Shown in pieces: positions 1 to 9,182 of a stretch of 64,000 nt of DNA. The stretch is from CAZEAC01 sp964510065. Its GTDB lineage: Bacteria; Bdellovibrionota_C; UBA2361; CAIXSY01. The stretch is from assembly GCA_964510065.1 (NCBI GenBank), contig CAZEAC010000020.1, positions 1 to 64,000 on the forward strand. The letters run 5' to 3'. How positions within the stretch are numbered: the first letter of the stretch is position 1; every line of letters starts with the position of its first letter. Below the pieces are notes generated by a model. That model saw nothing but the letters and a program-made list of their open reading frames with translations. It was not told the DNA's origin and did no database searches. A program made the translations under genes and the position numbers.

Positions 1-68
1 CGTCGAAATTGCCCAAAAGTTGCCGCTTATTTATCGCGCGGTCTCCGAGGGAATGAGAGTTGGTTCCC

Positions 69-1157
69 TTAGATTACTTCGTATTTCACATCTCGAGCCC
101 ACGGGTCCGCAGCGCGGAATCGATCTGCAGGTCGTCCATCGACTGTTCGCTGATAGTCGAGCAGGACTACTTTTCGCCGCCCTAGCTCCCACAAGATAGC
201 TTCTCTTACATCAGCCGGAGTTTGTGGTTCGGTAATTACAGACACTTTCGCCATCATAAGGAGCTGCTGGTCGGTCTTGGCCGGAGAGTCGCCCATTGCC
301 ATAAGCGGATTTAATGTTTCAACCACTTCTTGTGGCAACCCCAATTGCGCTGCCATAATTCGCCGAGCTGCAACGACCTTGCCTTCGCGAAACGTCGCCG
401 GCGCAGCAAGTTCCATCCCGACGATTCCAGACGAATCCACAAAAATGGGCATGCCTTGGATGAGAGCACGATCCAATCCTAGGGGCTCAGCAAATAATTT
501 CACCAAGAAATCGGCCGTCGCCGAAATTATAATCGTACGAATCCCCTTCCCTTCGAGAGTTCTTATTATTTCCCGCGAGCCCTCAAATATGCTCGAATAT
601 ATCTTTTTGTCGCGAAAAACTTCGTCGGCCAGATCTTGCAGCTCACGGACAGAATGACCGGCAAAGACCCACGAATAGAAGGCATATACTTGCTCGATAG
701 TCTCGAGTGTCTTGGGATCATAAGTAGCGTGGTCAGCCGCCCACCGCTCGTATGCAGCAAGTACCCGCTGCGCGTCGCCATTGACAGCGCGATCTGGAAG
801 CGCCTGATCTCCTGAAGTAAGGCCAAAAAGCTCCAAGAGCGCATCCAATTTCTGACGAATGACGGGACGGGCCAGTCCTCGGCGTAGGAACTCCCTTACG
901 ACAGTGACTCCACTCGAATCTCGAATAAAAGTCCCGTCAAAGTCAGCAACATTAAATGGCGCAATTCCAGCCGCAAGCAATCCAACCTTATCCGGAATCG
1001 GCATTCTGCCGATACGCTCGAGGAAAGCTTCCGGTGAAACACTAAGCTCTCGGGGATCGAGACGCAACTTCGGAATTGGAAGTGCCATTGTTCGTAAGTT
1101 ATTTAGATCATTCGTGGCTCCGATTATTTGTTTTGCTTCTTTCATTGCGAAATTCAT
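69..1157 (-). CDS. HAD-superfamily phosphatase (SerB-like)
   Basis: Predicted cytoplasmic phosphohydrolase of the haloacid dehalogenase superfamily, 362 aa. Motif I is DFDGT at residues 72-76 (nucleophile D72, acid D74), motif II is the serine in IISATAD (about S212), motif III is K260, and motif IV is GDSPAKTD at 289-296, so all catalytic positions are present. A helical cap lies between motifs I and II, as in phosphoserine-phosphatase-like members. The roughly 65-residue N-terminal extension is longer than in SerB. The ATG at 1157 has a good AGGAG ribosome site (1162-1166 on the minus strand). It is divergent from the Lrp-type regulator and shares its operator, so that regulator probably controls it. 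The substrate cannot be told from sequence. Confidence 0.85.
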   Translation of the reverse strand: MNFAMKEAKQIIGATNDLNNLRTMALPIPKLRLDPRELSVSPEAFLERIGRMPIPDKVGLLAAGIAPFNVADFDGTFIRDSSGVTVVREFLRRGLARPVIRQKLDALLELFGLTSGDQALPDRAVNGDAQRVLAAYERWAADHATYDPKTLETIEQVYAFYSWVFAGHSVRELQDLADEVFRDKKIYSSIFEGSREIIRTLEGKGIRTIIISATADFLVKLFAEPLGLDRALIQGMPIFVDSSGIVGMELAAPATFREGKVVAARRIMAAQLGLPQEVVETLNPLMAMGDSPAKTDQQLLMMAKVSVITEPQTPADVREAILWELGRRKVVLLDYQRTVDGRPADRFRAADPWARDVKYEVI

Positions 1158-1182
1158 ACGTGCTCCTGTAGTAGATTGAGTT

Positions 1183-1227
1183 TGCGCAATATATAGCTAA
1201 ATTGGATAATCAGTGTTATATTGCGCA
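1183..1227. promoter_or_regulatory. Inverted-repeat operator in the HAD/Lrp divergent promoter
   Basis: Two perfect 11-bp arms, TGCGCAATATA at 1183-1193 and TATATTGCGCA at 1217-1227, are 34 bp centre to centre (about three helical turns). The left arm also contains the self-palindrome TTGCGCAA. They lie between the two divergent genes, where an autoregulating Lrp/AsnC protein would be expected to bind. Presence of the repeat is seen; its role as operator is inference. Confidence 0.6.
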
Positions 1228-1231
1228 GGTT

Positions 1232-2212
1232 ATGGCATTACATTCGGGCATTCGAACACTTTCTAGGCCCAGCCGGCGCTTACTCGCACAGGCGGCACTT
1301 TGCGCGGACGCGACAGTGCCCGAACTGTCGCGTGGCCTAGACCTCGCCGCCCACAGTGTTCGCTATGGACTTCGTAATCTCGAAGAACGTAATATTGCGA
1401 AAAAGCTCTGGGTTATCGACCTCTTTCGTTTGGGCTGGTCACGATACAACATTCTCTTTTCAATTGGTCTTCAGACCAAGAGTATTAAACAAAAACTCCT
1501 CCGTACACTTTGCGCGAGCAAACAATGCCTCTATCTCACAGAGAATGGCGGCGATTTCGATTACGAGCTTTCGATTCTCGGCCGTGGTAGTTCAGACGCT
1601 CTCGAGTACTTACATAATGTAAGCCGCACATTCGGTCCGGTATTCTTGAATAAGAGTGTGACCTCGCGTTCACGAATCGCCCTCTTTCCAAGGAAATATT
1701 TGGCCCCGGGGAAGCCTCTCAAGGCAGAGATCGACATGTGTCAGACTTCGGAAAGCGTTGAGATAGATCCGCATGACGAGGCCATTCTTCGGCTGATGGC
1801 GCACGATGGCAATCTATCGAATCGCGAGATTGCCCAAAAGCTAGGAGCAGCAAGCTCTTCTGTTGATTATCGAATTCGAAAACTTCGCGAGAGGAAGGTG
1901 CTCCTTGGTGCAGTCTTTGCCGTGAACAACGTTCACTATGGAGCGCAGTCATATATTCTCGCGCTTTATTCAAGAGGATTCGATTGCAAGTTAAGCGAAG
2001 CTATTTACCGCTTTGCCCGCGCACATCCGCACTGCACACATTTTATCGAATGTTTCGGCGCTTGGGACTACGAGCTAGGCATCGAAGTACAGAATTACGA
2101 ACAGCTCACCAGCTTCCGCGAGGAATTAGGTGAGAAATTCGCCGATTCAATAAATTCGATGAAGGTACTCGCACGATTTAAGACTCATAAGTATGTAAAT
2201 TTTCCATTCTGA
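1232..2212 (+). CDS. Tandem Lrp/AsnC-family transcriptional regulator
   Basis: DNA-binding regulator with two Lrp/AsnC-like modules in one chain, each a winged helix-turn-helix followed by a RAM-like alpha/beta sensor domain. The first HTH is around residues 10-45 (VPELSRGLDLAAHSVRYGL). The second, better conserved, is around residues 180-220 (LSNREIAQKLGAASSSVDYR). At 326 aa it is about twice the length of single-module Lrp proteins. I chose ATG 1232 over the in-frame TTG at 1202 because the TTG start would place the right operator arm inside the gene, and an AGG lies just before 1232. It probably regulates itself and the divergent HAD gene; the effector is unknown. Confidence 0.85.
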   Translation: MALHSGIRTLSRPSRRLLAQAALCADATVPELSRGLDLAAHSVRYGLRNLEERNIAKKLWVIDLFRLGWSRYNILFSIGLQTKSIKQKLLRTLCASKQCLYLTENGGDFDYELSILGRGSSDALEYLHNVSRTFGPVFLNKSVTSRSRIALFPRKYLAPGKPLKAEIDMCQTSESVEIDPHDEAILRLMAHDGNLSNREIAQKLGAASSSVDYRIRKLRERKVLLGAVFAVNNVHYGAQSYILALYSRGFDCKLSEAIYRFARAHPHCTHFIECFGAWDYELGIEVQNYEQLTSFREELGEKFADSINSMKVLARFKTHKYVNFPF

Positions 2213-2300
2213 GTTTTTTTTTTAACGCTATTATCGTTCTGCCAACAAACTAGCCCAAACGAAGGCGAAACAAACTTTATCGACGCTGCAAAATGTATGC

Positions 2301-3212
2301 TTAGTCGCGAGAATGACTCGGATTCTGAAGCGCCCGTGCCAGCCGCACAAAGAACTCGGCACCCTTGAAATCAGGCAAATCAACAAAACGTTCAACTTCA
2401 GTAATATCGACAAAAAATGTGTTAATACTTGGACTTTTTTCAATGCCGTGGAGGAATTCCTTTACCTGCGCGAGCGAGGCGTGAGCGCGCTGCTGCGCGC
2501 CGTCATTTCTAAATCTTTCGGAATCAATAATAATCGCACAGCCGTTCAGCACTCCGAACCCTGGTTCCGCGAAGGCGATCCGAGCTCTAAGCTGCCTTCT
2601 CGCTACACTCGCGGCTCTCGAAGGTGCCGCACTTGTCTTGATTTCAAAAATTCCGATAAGCGCTTCTCCCCGCCATACGGCGCCATCGATCTCCATATCG
2701 ACTCTCTGGCCGTGTGTATCATTTCCTCTTAGAAACCACGTGGCCGCCACATCGCCCTCGTCATGAAGATATCTTAACGCGGCGCGTTAATAGACAACTC
2801 CCACGCTGCCTAAAAAGTTATTTTCTGGCCGCATTCGCTTGGTTGGGATGGCACGCCCGACGAATTCGAAACCTGCTGGATCCGGCGACCTGAGTATGGA
2901 ACTTTGTGATAGCTTTGAAGACTTGCTTGCTGAACTCTTGCCCGACCTAGTCGATTGGCGAACGATTTCGCGTTCCGCCAAAAAGCGGCTCCACTCTTCG
3001 GCCTGAATGCCATACGCCTGAAACAATCTCTTCGCTTCGCGGTCGAACGAGGCTATTGAACCGCCAGATTTTGAAGGGCGGATACGCAAAACGAGCTCAC
3101 CGAGCTTCTCTCGGACAATTTGAAAGGTTTCTTCGCTCAAAGTAATTTTTACTGCGCCACTGTCTGATTGACGTAAATCGTTACGACTATCGTGCTTCCA
3201 TGGAGGCGGCAT
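2301..3212 (-). pseudogene. PD-(D/E)XK nuclease-like gene interrupted by an in-frame TAA
   Basis: One minus-strand reading frame runs from ATG 3212 to 2301 with a single stop, TAA at 2787-2789. The upstream part (141 codons) is basic and Ser-rich and is not a family I know. The downstream part reads RAALRYLHDEGDVAATWFLR, then DMEIDGAV and GIFEIKTS, the spacing of a PD-(D/E)XK nuclease core (D...E-x-K) as in YraN/Hjc-type proteins. In those folds a helix with GxxxE-xxAxxYL precedes the core. Here the stop falls at the E position of GVVY(stop)RAALRYL, so a single substitution (for example GAA to TAA) would explain it. Alternatives are two separate genes (the second would use GTG 2750, a poor start inside the fold) or stop readthrough. 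No recoding signal is obvious. Confidence 0.6.
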
Positions 3213-3416
3213 CGGATAAACTCCCTATCCAGCTTATACCGGAGAGCTCACGCAAACAAAGGAAATTACCACTCGAGACAAGAGCTAACGGTTTAGACAT
3301 TAGCCTAGCCCGGCGGTAACGGGAATTCTGTTAGCCTACCGCGTGCTCCTATTTTACATTGCTTTCAGGAGCCCGGAATAGTACCTTGCTCTCCAACCTA
3401 ATCGGGGACAATTGTT

Positions 3417-3782
3417 ATGACTGTAGCGCAAAGTCGGATCAACGAGGCGAAGCTTTCTTCGGATCAATTTGATCAGATTATTACCGCCGGATATCGTAGC
3501 TTTCATCCTTCTACGATGTCTCGAGCGCTGGACTATTTGGAAAGTCATGGTCGAGCAGACCCGCTGCAGGTCTCTTCGCTACGGACGCTATGGAACGATT
3601 GGAAAGAGTGGCAGGAGCAGAAATCTGACCCCGGGCACCGCAATTTCGCTGGACCAATGACTGTTAAACTTATTTGGCAGCCACGCGAGGAGCGTCTTGT
3701 TAAACTTGAGAAGATGACGACCAAACCATCTGGTTTGCACAGTGCAGCGATTTCACATCGCGAACTGCTCGATACACTTTAA
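3417..3782 (+). CDS. Hypothetical protein, 121 aa
   Basis: Small soluble protein with no signal peptide or membrane segment, and not a family I recognise. It has mixed helical character with a Trp-rich patch (LWNDWKEWQEQ, about residues 60-70) and a basic C-terminal third. ATG 3417 is preceded by GGGGA about nine bases upstream (in atcggggacaattgtt), a modest ribosome site. It stands alone between the interrupted nuclease gene and the secreted beta-helix gene. Codon composition resembles the neighbours, which is the main reason to keep it. Confidence 0.5.
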   Translation: MTVAQSRINEAKLSSDQFDQIITAGYRSFHPSTMSRALDYLESHGRADPLQVSSLRTLWNDWKEWQEQKSDPGHRNFAGPMTVKLIWQPREERLVKLEKMTTKPSGLHSAAISHRELLDTL

Positions 3783-3980
3783 AGCAGCTCAATTACCGGT
3801 CTTATCTGTGACTTGGCATTTCTCACCAGGCCTCGGCGCAAGGACATCGATCGCAGGTAAAGTTAAAGAAGTCCCTCGAAGCAGCACAATGGTAGTATCT
3901 GCTCACTGAGGTCGCGTAACCAATTTTTTAGGGAATCTAGTTGGCCCGGGCCTTGCAGGAGGACTCGCCTACGTACGGGA

Positions 3981-4010
3981 TTTCCATCCGCGGCTCTAGG
4001 ATGATATAAT
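3981..4010 (+). promoter_or_regulatory. Promoter with TATAAT ten bases before the start codon
   Basis: A perfect -10 hexamer TATAAT at 4005-4010 sits 10 bases before ATG 4021, with a weak -35 (TTTCCA/TTCCAT near 3981-3987). Transcription would begin about 4016-4018, giving an almost leaderless mRNA. No Shine-Dalgarno is present. Confidence 0.5.
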
Positions 4011-4020
4011 TCTATTTTAT

Positions 4021-6627
4021 ATGGTTTTACCCGCTGTTTTTCGTATTTGCGCCGAGCCCTCGCGAGCATTCCTATTCCTCGTACTTCTTGCCGCTGCTCC
4101 GGTGTCTTCACAACCTGTTATATCAAATATCAGCCCCGATTCAGGGCCACAGCCAATAGAGCACGGTGTTCCCATAACGTTTAGCACCGATCAGCCAGCG
4201 GTATGTCGATTCACTTCAAATTCAAATCTTCTTTCAAATTTTGATTCCATGTCGATGATGGAGTCCGACTTTGCAATAAGCACCGGGCCAAGTGTTCCAG
4301 ACCCAATTAGGTATGACACACTACCGCTATGGAAAACATCTCACCGCCACGTGGTATCAAATTTTACCGTTACGCCCAGGCATACCTACTATGTAAAATG
4401 TAAAAATCAGCTGGGGCAGCTAAGTACACATAGCACGATTGATTTTTCATCCGTTTCCGGAGGCTCACCTAACTCGCCGCAGGCGCTGGGCCAACAAGTG
4501 ACACTCGCGGTGAGCACGAGTGAACCGAGTAGCTGCCGCTTCTCTGCCCAGGCGAATCAAACATTTGCGGCAATGGCTCCTTTTACCTCGGACGTCTCCG
4601 GGCCAAAGACACTGCATTCTACATCCGGGGCGAGTCCGCTTAATGGCGAGCGACTATTTTATTATGTCAAATGCCAAGATGGACAGGGGAAGACTTCGGT
4701 ACTCGATTACGTTGTTGGCTATTCCGGAATTTCTACTGCCGCACTCGATAATCTTATTCCCGCCGATCGACGAATTACATGGGCAAATAATGTCGGCGTA
4801 CTACAAACCGACAACACCACTCGCGGAATTCCTTCTCGTCCCACGCCGAATGGCGCAAACATTTGCGCGGATGTAAGCGCGGCTCCCTACAACGCTGATA
4901 AGACTGGAAGCACCGATGCGACGCCTGCATTTAAGTTAGCAGTTCGCCACTGCCTCGATACCAAGGCCGACAATCAGGTGATCAGTGTGCCCGCAGGTAC
5001 ATACCGCCTCAATGGACCTGTCGAAGTACAAAAAACTTGGGGTGACTTTTTACCAGTACCGATTACGATTCGTGGCGCCGGGTCAGGAGTGACGACAATA
5101 AAACAATATGGTTCCGGCTCCTTTACACTCGGAGGAAGTAGCCCTTATCAAACATTTGCACTTGGGAACGATGCGCAGAAGGGCGACAGCAACATTAACT
5201 TAGTCGATCCCTCGATTGTTAAGGTGGGACAGCTTTTAAGGATTGAGCAGGACGGCGATCCTTCATTTGTTATTAAAAACGGGAACAATCAGACGCCCGC
5301 CGGACTAAAGCAGTGGATTCGAGTAACCGGGAAAAGTGGCAATAACATCACTTTTGTGCCACCGCTTTATCTTTCTTATACGACTGCGCGGCGAGCGACA
5401 GTGATTCCTTACTACTATTTTACTGATCTTACTGGCGTGGAGGACATGACAATTGACCACGTAGGCGATCCGGGAAGCGACTATGCGGGAATATGGATTA
5501 ATGGCTGTACAAGTTGTTGGATAAAAAACGTCGAGTCGAAAAATGCCGCGACTTACCATTTTGCAGTCGCGAACTCACTTTTTACTGAAATTCGAGACTC
5601 CTATCTACATTCTACCACCGGTGTTGCCGCCCCCAATCAGGCCGGAATTATTCTCTCCTCAAGTGGCGGAGCGCTGATTGAAAACAACAGCTTTGATCGA
5701 ATGTATCCCTCGATTGAGGCGTTCGGTGACGTAAATGGCAGCGCATTCGCCTACAACTACAGCTACAAGCCAACACAGGGCGGCGCAATTAACTCAGATT
5801 ATTATCTGAATCACGGACCTTTTAATCACATGGACCTTTGGGAAGGTAATGTAGGTGTGTACGCCGAATCTGATGGATATTTCGGTGGTGCAAGCCACCA
5901 CACTCTTTTTAGAAACTGGTTTAGCGGCACACATCCAGATCAGGCAGTAGGCCGAATCGCCGTGGCGCTCAAACGCTGGACCTACTACTTCAATCTTGTA
6001 GGAAATGTGTTCGGGATTCCGAATTACAATAATTCTGTCGGAACTTTGAATGGCGCGGGGCAGTATGAGGCGCTTTCGCGGTATAACGGAAGCTTCCCAG
6101 TCATCTATCAATTCGGCTTTCCCAATGTCGGAAACAACTGGGGCACGGGATTAACCAATCCACCACATCTGCCAGTTCCCGTCACAAAGCCGGAAGATCT
6201 TATCCGCGACGATGGCACTGCGATTACAACGATTTCAAATCAGACGTTGGACGCAAATTTCTCGAATGGGCAGTTCGATCTTAATGTCGCTGCTACAACC
6301 TATCGACACGGAAACTTTGATTACGTGAGCAATGCGGTTGTCTGGCATCCTGCGGTAAATGGACGTGTGCTTCCCGCCTCGATGTACCTATCTTCAAAGC
6401 CGGCTTGGTTTGGTAACCTGCCCTTTCCCGCTATCGGCCCTGACGTCAGTGGCGGAAACCAAACCAGAAAAGCGGCCACCGAACTCCTGACTGATGCAGA
6501 TATATTGCTGCCAATGGCAAATAAGATTCCCGCGCAAGTATGTTTTGAGCAGGGCAAGATGCCAAACTGCTTGATTACTGGAAATTCGTTCGCACCTAGC
6601 GCTCCACAGAACTTGAAGGTGCAGTAG
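4021..6627 (+). CDS. Secreted right-handed beta-helix (pectate-lyase-like) protein
   Basis: An 868-aa exported protein. Residues 1-30 form a signal peptide (FLFLVLLAAAPVSSQ). Two Ig/Fn3-like modules follow (about 31-145 and 150-240), each with a Cys pair pattern (CRFTSN...YYVKCKN and CRFSAQ...YYVKCQD). From about residue 290 a pectate-lyase-superfamily beta-helix begins (the DVSAAPYNADKTGSTDATPA motif, then VPAGTYRL), with Asn/Gly-rich turns to about 750. This architecture is typical of polysaccharide lyases, epimerases or adhesins; no catalytic set can be assigned. The C-terminus SAPQNLKVQ looks like the opening strand of an Fn3 repeat that is not continued. It stands alone and appears to be expressed from its own short-leader promoter. 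Confidence 0.75.
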   Translation: MVLPAVFRICAEPSRAFLFLVLLAAAPVSSQPVISNISPDSGPQPIEHGVPITFSTDQPAVCRFTSNSNLLSNFDSMSMMESDFAISTGPSVPDPIRYDTLPLWKTSHRHVVSNFTVTPRHTYYVKCKNQLGQLSTHSTIDFSSVSGGSPNSPQALGQQVTLAVSTSEPSSCRFSAQANQTFAAMAPFTSDVSGPKTLHSTSGASPLNGERLFYYVKCQDGQGKTSVLDYVVGYSGISTAALDNLIPADRRITWANNVGVLQTDNTTRGIPSRPTPNGANICADVSAAPYNADKTGSTDATPAFKLAVRHCLDTKADNQVISVPAGTYRLNGPVEVQKTWGDFLPVPITIRGAGSGVTTIKQYGSGSFTLGGSSPYQTFALGNDAQKGDSNINLVDPSIVKVGQLLRIEQDGDPSFVIKNGNNQTPAGLKQWIRVTGKSGNNITFVPPLYLSYTTARRATVIPYYYFTDLTGVEDMTIDHVGDPGSDYAGIWINGCTSCWIKNVESKNAATYHFAVANSLFTEIRDSYLHSTTGVAAPNQAGIILSSSGGALIENNSFDRMYPSIEAFGDVNGSAFAYNYSYKPTQGGAINSDYYLNHGPFNHMDLWEGNVGVYAESDGYFGGASHHTLFRNWFSGTHPDQAVGRIAVALKRWTYYFNLVGNVFGIPNYNNSVGTLNGAGQYEALSRYNGSFPVIYQFGFPNVGNNWGTGLTNPPHLPVPVTKPEDLIRDDGTAITTISNQTLDANFSNGQFDLNVAATTYRHGNFDYVSNAVVWHPAVNGRVLPASMYLSSKPAWFGNLPFPAIGPDVSGGNQTRKAATELLTDADILLPMANKIPAQVCFEQGKMPNCLITGNSFAPSAPQNLKVQ

Positions 6628-7202
6628 TTCGCGACGATACAGAAGGGGTCCGCGGGAATCCCGGTCTTACTCTGAGAACTCTTACTCCCATTGCCTTTCC
6701 GAATCTTCCTCTGAAATCTCGCGATTGTGGATTTAATTGGAGTAGGTTGTTAATCACTTCGCTAGCGCCGTATATATTTTATTTCCGCAACGTTAGATCT
6801 TCATTATCACCGCAAAAAATGGCGCTTTTTTCGTGATTTCTCTTTGACTACTTTTTAGAGTTACAGTATTCTTACCAATATAGGGTGACTTCTGGTTCAA
6901 CATTCTATGAAGAATAGGCAGAAATATATTTCGTTTATGAACGCTGAACAGGCGGGTAATGCCGATAATGGCATTTACCTTGTCGATTCGGCGTATCCGA
7001 AACGTTGATTTCCGCCTTTCTCGCGTTGGCGGAGTCATACCGCTGACGAATTTTCAATACTTACAACAAGTCGGGAAATAATAGTCAGGGCGTTGTCGCG
7101 GAGCGAGAGCTTCTCTCTCTTTGATTACGCGTGGTGTGGCACTCCAACGAAAAAAAATCGTGGGTCTCGAAAAAATCGGGATCGGCATGAAGGGATACGT
7201 GT
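6628..7202. other. 575-bp intergenic region without a convincing gene
   Basis: AT-richer spacer between the beta-helix gene and the ABC exporter. It has a small imperfect hairpin (GTAATGCC...GGCATTTAC, 6956-6978). An 81-codon minus-strand frame (6793-7038) has a basic, low-complexity translation and no ribosome site. No clear promoter, terminator or RNA gene seen. Confidence 0.5.
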
Positions 7203-9008
7203 ATGCAAAAAATGAAAAGGAAAAATGTAATCATCTTCCTTGCGCAAAGCATGTGGGAATATGCGCGAGGCTACCGAAAATGGGTTGTTCTGTACGCCTC
7301 GATGGCGTGCATTGCAATTCTGGTAAGCCTGCTCAGTCCACTAGTGATGGCAAAGTTGATGAAGCTAGTACAAACGCAGAGCGGTGACACTCTGATTACC
7401 GGGGCTGGAAAGTACCTCGCGCTCTACGTGCTGATTGGAGTGGCCTTCTGGCTGCTTCACGGCCCGAGCCGAGTCATTGAGACAGTAGTGTCATTTATTG
7501 TGAAGCGAGCGCTACAGATGACGCTTTTTCACAAAATAACGGCACTACCTATGAAATGGCATCGCGATCACCACTCCGGCGAGACTATCGACCAGATGGC
7601 GAAAGCCTCGCAGGCATTGGGAGACTTCACAGAATGCGGTTTTGAGGTGATTCACCTCGCTACGCGCTTCATCGGTGCGGTGGCCGTGTTGACCTGGCTT
7701 ATGCCTTGGGCCGGCATGGCGGTAATCACGGTGGGCGTCTTTGCTGCCGCGACTATCATGCTCTTCGACCGGAAACTGGTCGTGCAGTACACCACGCTGA
7801 ATAAGCGCTTCAACGAGGTAGCGGCATCGATTCAGGACTACCTGACCAACGTGGCGACAGTGATAAGCCTGCGCCTCGAGGATCGGGTAGCACGGGAAGT
7901 ACGCGAAAGGACGGACAGAATACTGCCGCTCTGGCGCGGGAACACCGTGCTCAACGAGCTGAAGTGGTTTACCACCAATAAGTTCGTCGACTTCACTCAT
8001 GCTGGAGTGCTGTTCGGATTCATCGTCGTGATGGTGAAGTCTGGCCGAACGATAGAAATCGGTATGATGTACGCGCTCAGCGAGTACCTTCGTACCATAG
8101 GCGAATCGTTTTACCAGTTCACTTCGAAGTACGGTGATCTGGTGGTGAAATGCGCACGCGTGCGAAGCGTCGAACATATCGAGCAGGCGTTCGACGAGCA
8201 GGTACGCGCCTCAGACCTGGCAAGGCTGCCTGAAGGGTGGCGCCAGATCGAAGTCAGTGGACTTACCTTCGTGCACGACGGCGTCAGCGATGACGAACGC
8301 GCGCTCGGAGTTCGAGGCGTTGACATCACGCTCGAGCGCGGCAAGTCGTATGCCTTTGTCGGCGAAAGCGGCAGCGGCAAATCGACCGTGCTCAAACTAC
8401 TTCGCGGCCTGATTCGCCCAGAGTCGGCGCAAGTGAGCGTGGACGGTACGGTCTTGCCGTACGGCTTGCACCATGTGGCGCACCACACCACACTCATTCC
8501 GCAAGATCCAGAGATCTTTGCGGAAACGATCCGCTTTAACGTCGGTATGGGCGTTGCGGCTTCGGACGAGCAGGTGCGACAAGCGCTAACTTTGGCCCGA
8601 TTCGCGGCTGTACTTGCACGACTCCCTCGTGGGCTCGATACAAGCATCGCCGAAAAAGGCGTAAGCCTGAGTGGCGGTGAAAAGCAGCGGCTTGCAGTAG
8701 CTCGTGGGTTGTTTTTCGTTCGAGAGAGCAATTCCGAGCTGGTGCTACTGGACGAGCCGACAAGCAGCGTCGACGGTTATAATGAGCGGCTGATATACGA
8801 GGGCGTGCTCCGTGAATTTGCGGATCGCTGCGTGGTAACAGCAATTCATAAGTTCAACCTGTTGCACCTTTTCGATGAGGTGCTGGTGTTCGCTAACGGG
8901 CGCTTGGTTGAACGTGGAACCGTTGAAGAGCTTCGCGAGCGTGGAGCCGAGTTCAGCAGACTTTGGAACACTTTCGCGAACGAGTCGACCTTAAGGAAGG
9001 TTATCTAA
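7203..9008 (+). CDS. ABC exporter half-transporter (fused permease and ATPase)
   Basis: Inner-membrane export protein, 601 aa, with the exporter order TMD then NBD. About six hydrophobic segments lie in residues 20-300. The nucleotide-binding domain has Walker A GESGSGKST (about 384-392), a Q-loop (LIPQDPEIF), the signature LSGGEKQR (about 488) and Walker B LVLLDEP (about 513) followed by the SSVD D-loop. The switch histidine is in TAIHKFN. Half-transporters of this type dimerise and export lipids, peptides or drugs; the substrate is not evident. The base composition looks GC-richer than flanking genes, a possible sign of transfer (by eye only). It forms a one-gene unit closed by an intrinsic terminator. 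Confidence 0.9.
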   Translation: MQKMKRKNVIIFLAQSMWEYARGYRKWVVLYASMACIAILVSLLSPLVMAKLMKLVQTQSGDTLITGAGKYLALYVLIGVAFWLLHGPSRVIETVVSFIVKRALQMTLFHKITALPMKWHRDHHSGETIDQMAKASQALGDFTECGFEVIHLATRFIGAVAVLTWLMPWAGMAVITVGVFAAATIMLFDRKLVVQYTTLNKRFNEVAASIQDYLTNVATVISLRLEDRVAREVRERTDRILPLWRGNTVLNELKWFTTNKFVDFTHAGVLFGFIVVMVKSGRTIEIGMMYALSEYLRTIGESFYQFTSKYGDLVVKCARVRSVEHIEQAFDEQVRASDLARLPEGWRQIEVSGLTFVHDGVSDDERALGVRGVDITLERGKSYAFVGESGSGKSTVLKLLRGLIRPESAQVSVDGTVLPYGLHHVAHHTTLIPQDPEIFAETIRFNVGMGVAASDEQVRQALTLARFAAVLARLPRGLDTSIAEKGVSLSGGEKQRLAVARGLFFVRESNSELVLLDEPTSSVDGYNERLIYEGVLREFADRCVVTAIHKFNLLHLFDEVLVFANGRLVERGTVEELRERGAEFSRLWNTFANESTLRKVI

Positions 9009-9017
9009 CTATTCACA

Positions 9018-9048
9018 GGGCTGATCCGAAAGGATCAGCCCTTTTTTT
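9018..9048 (+). terminator. Intrinsic terminator of the ABC exporter gene
   Basis: Perfect 10-bp stem GGGCTGATCC / GGATCAGCCC (9018-9027 and 9032-9041) around a GAAA loop, followed by seven T (9042-9048), ten bases after the stop codon. The strongest factor-independent terminator in the window. Confidence 0.95.
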
Positions 9049-9056
9049 AAGCACAA

Positions 9057-9115
9057 ACAGCAACTGATCTATACAAACACTCTATTTCAGCATAGAGTTA
9101 CGAGCTGATTGCTGT
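9057..9115. repeat. Nested inverted repeat upstream of the NtrC operon
   Basis: Outer arms ACAGCAA (9057-9063) and TTGCTGT (9109-9115), inner arms ACTCTAT (9079-9085) and ATAGAGT (9092-9098) with a TTCAGC loop; all perfect. It lies 67 bp before the small gene at 9183 and could be an operator or an RNA hairpin in its leader. Function unknown. Confidence 0.4.
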
Positions 9116-9182
9116 ATAAGTCGTACCACAGAAGACCTTAGTTAGATTGTCGCGAATTGGATTTTTCTGGAGTGCAGTTCTG

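Noticed and set aside
1..68. Possible end of a gene entering from the left edge
   Set aside because: Frames stay open briefly, but none has recognisable content and the piece is too short to judge.
2313..2732. 139-codon plus-strand frame over the nuclease-like gene
   Set aside because: It is antisense to the PD-(D/E)XK core, has low-complexity composition and has no ribosome site.
6793..7038. 81-codon minus-strand frame in the spacer before the ABC exporter
   Set aside because: Basic translation without domain features, no ribosome site or promoter.
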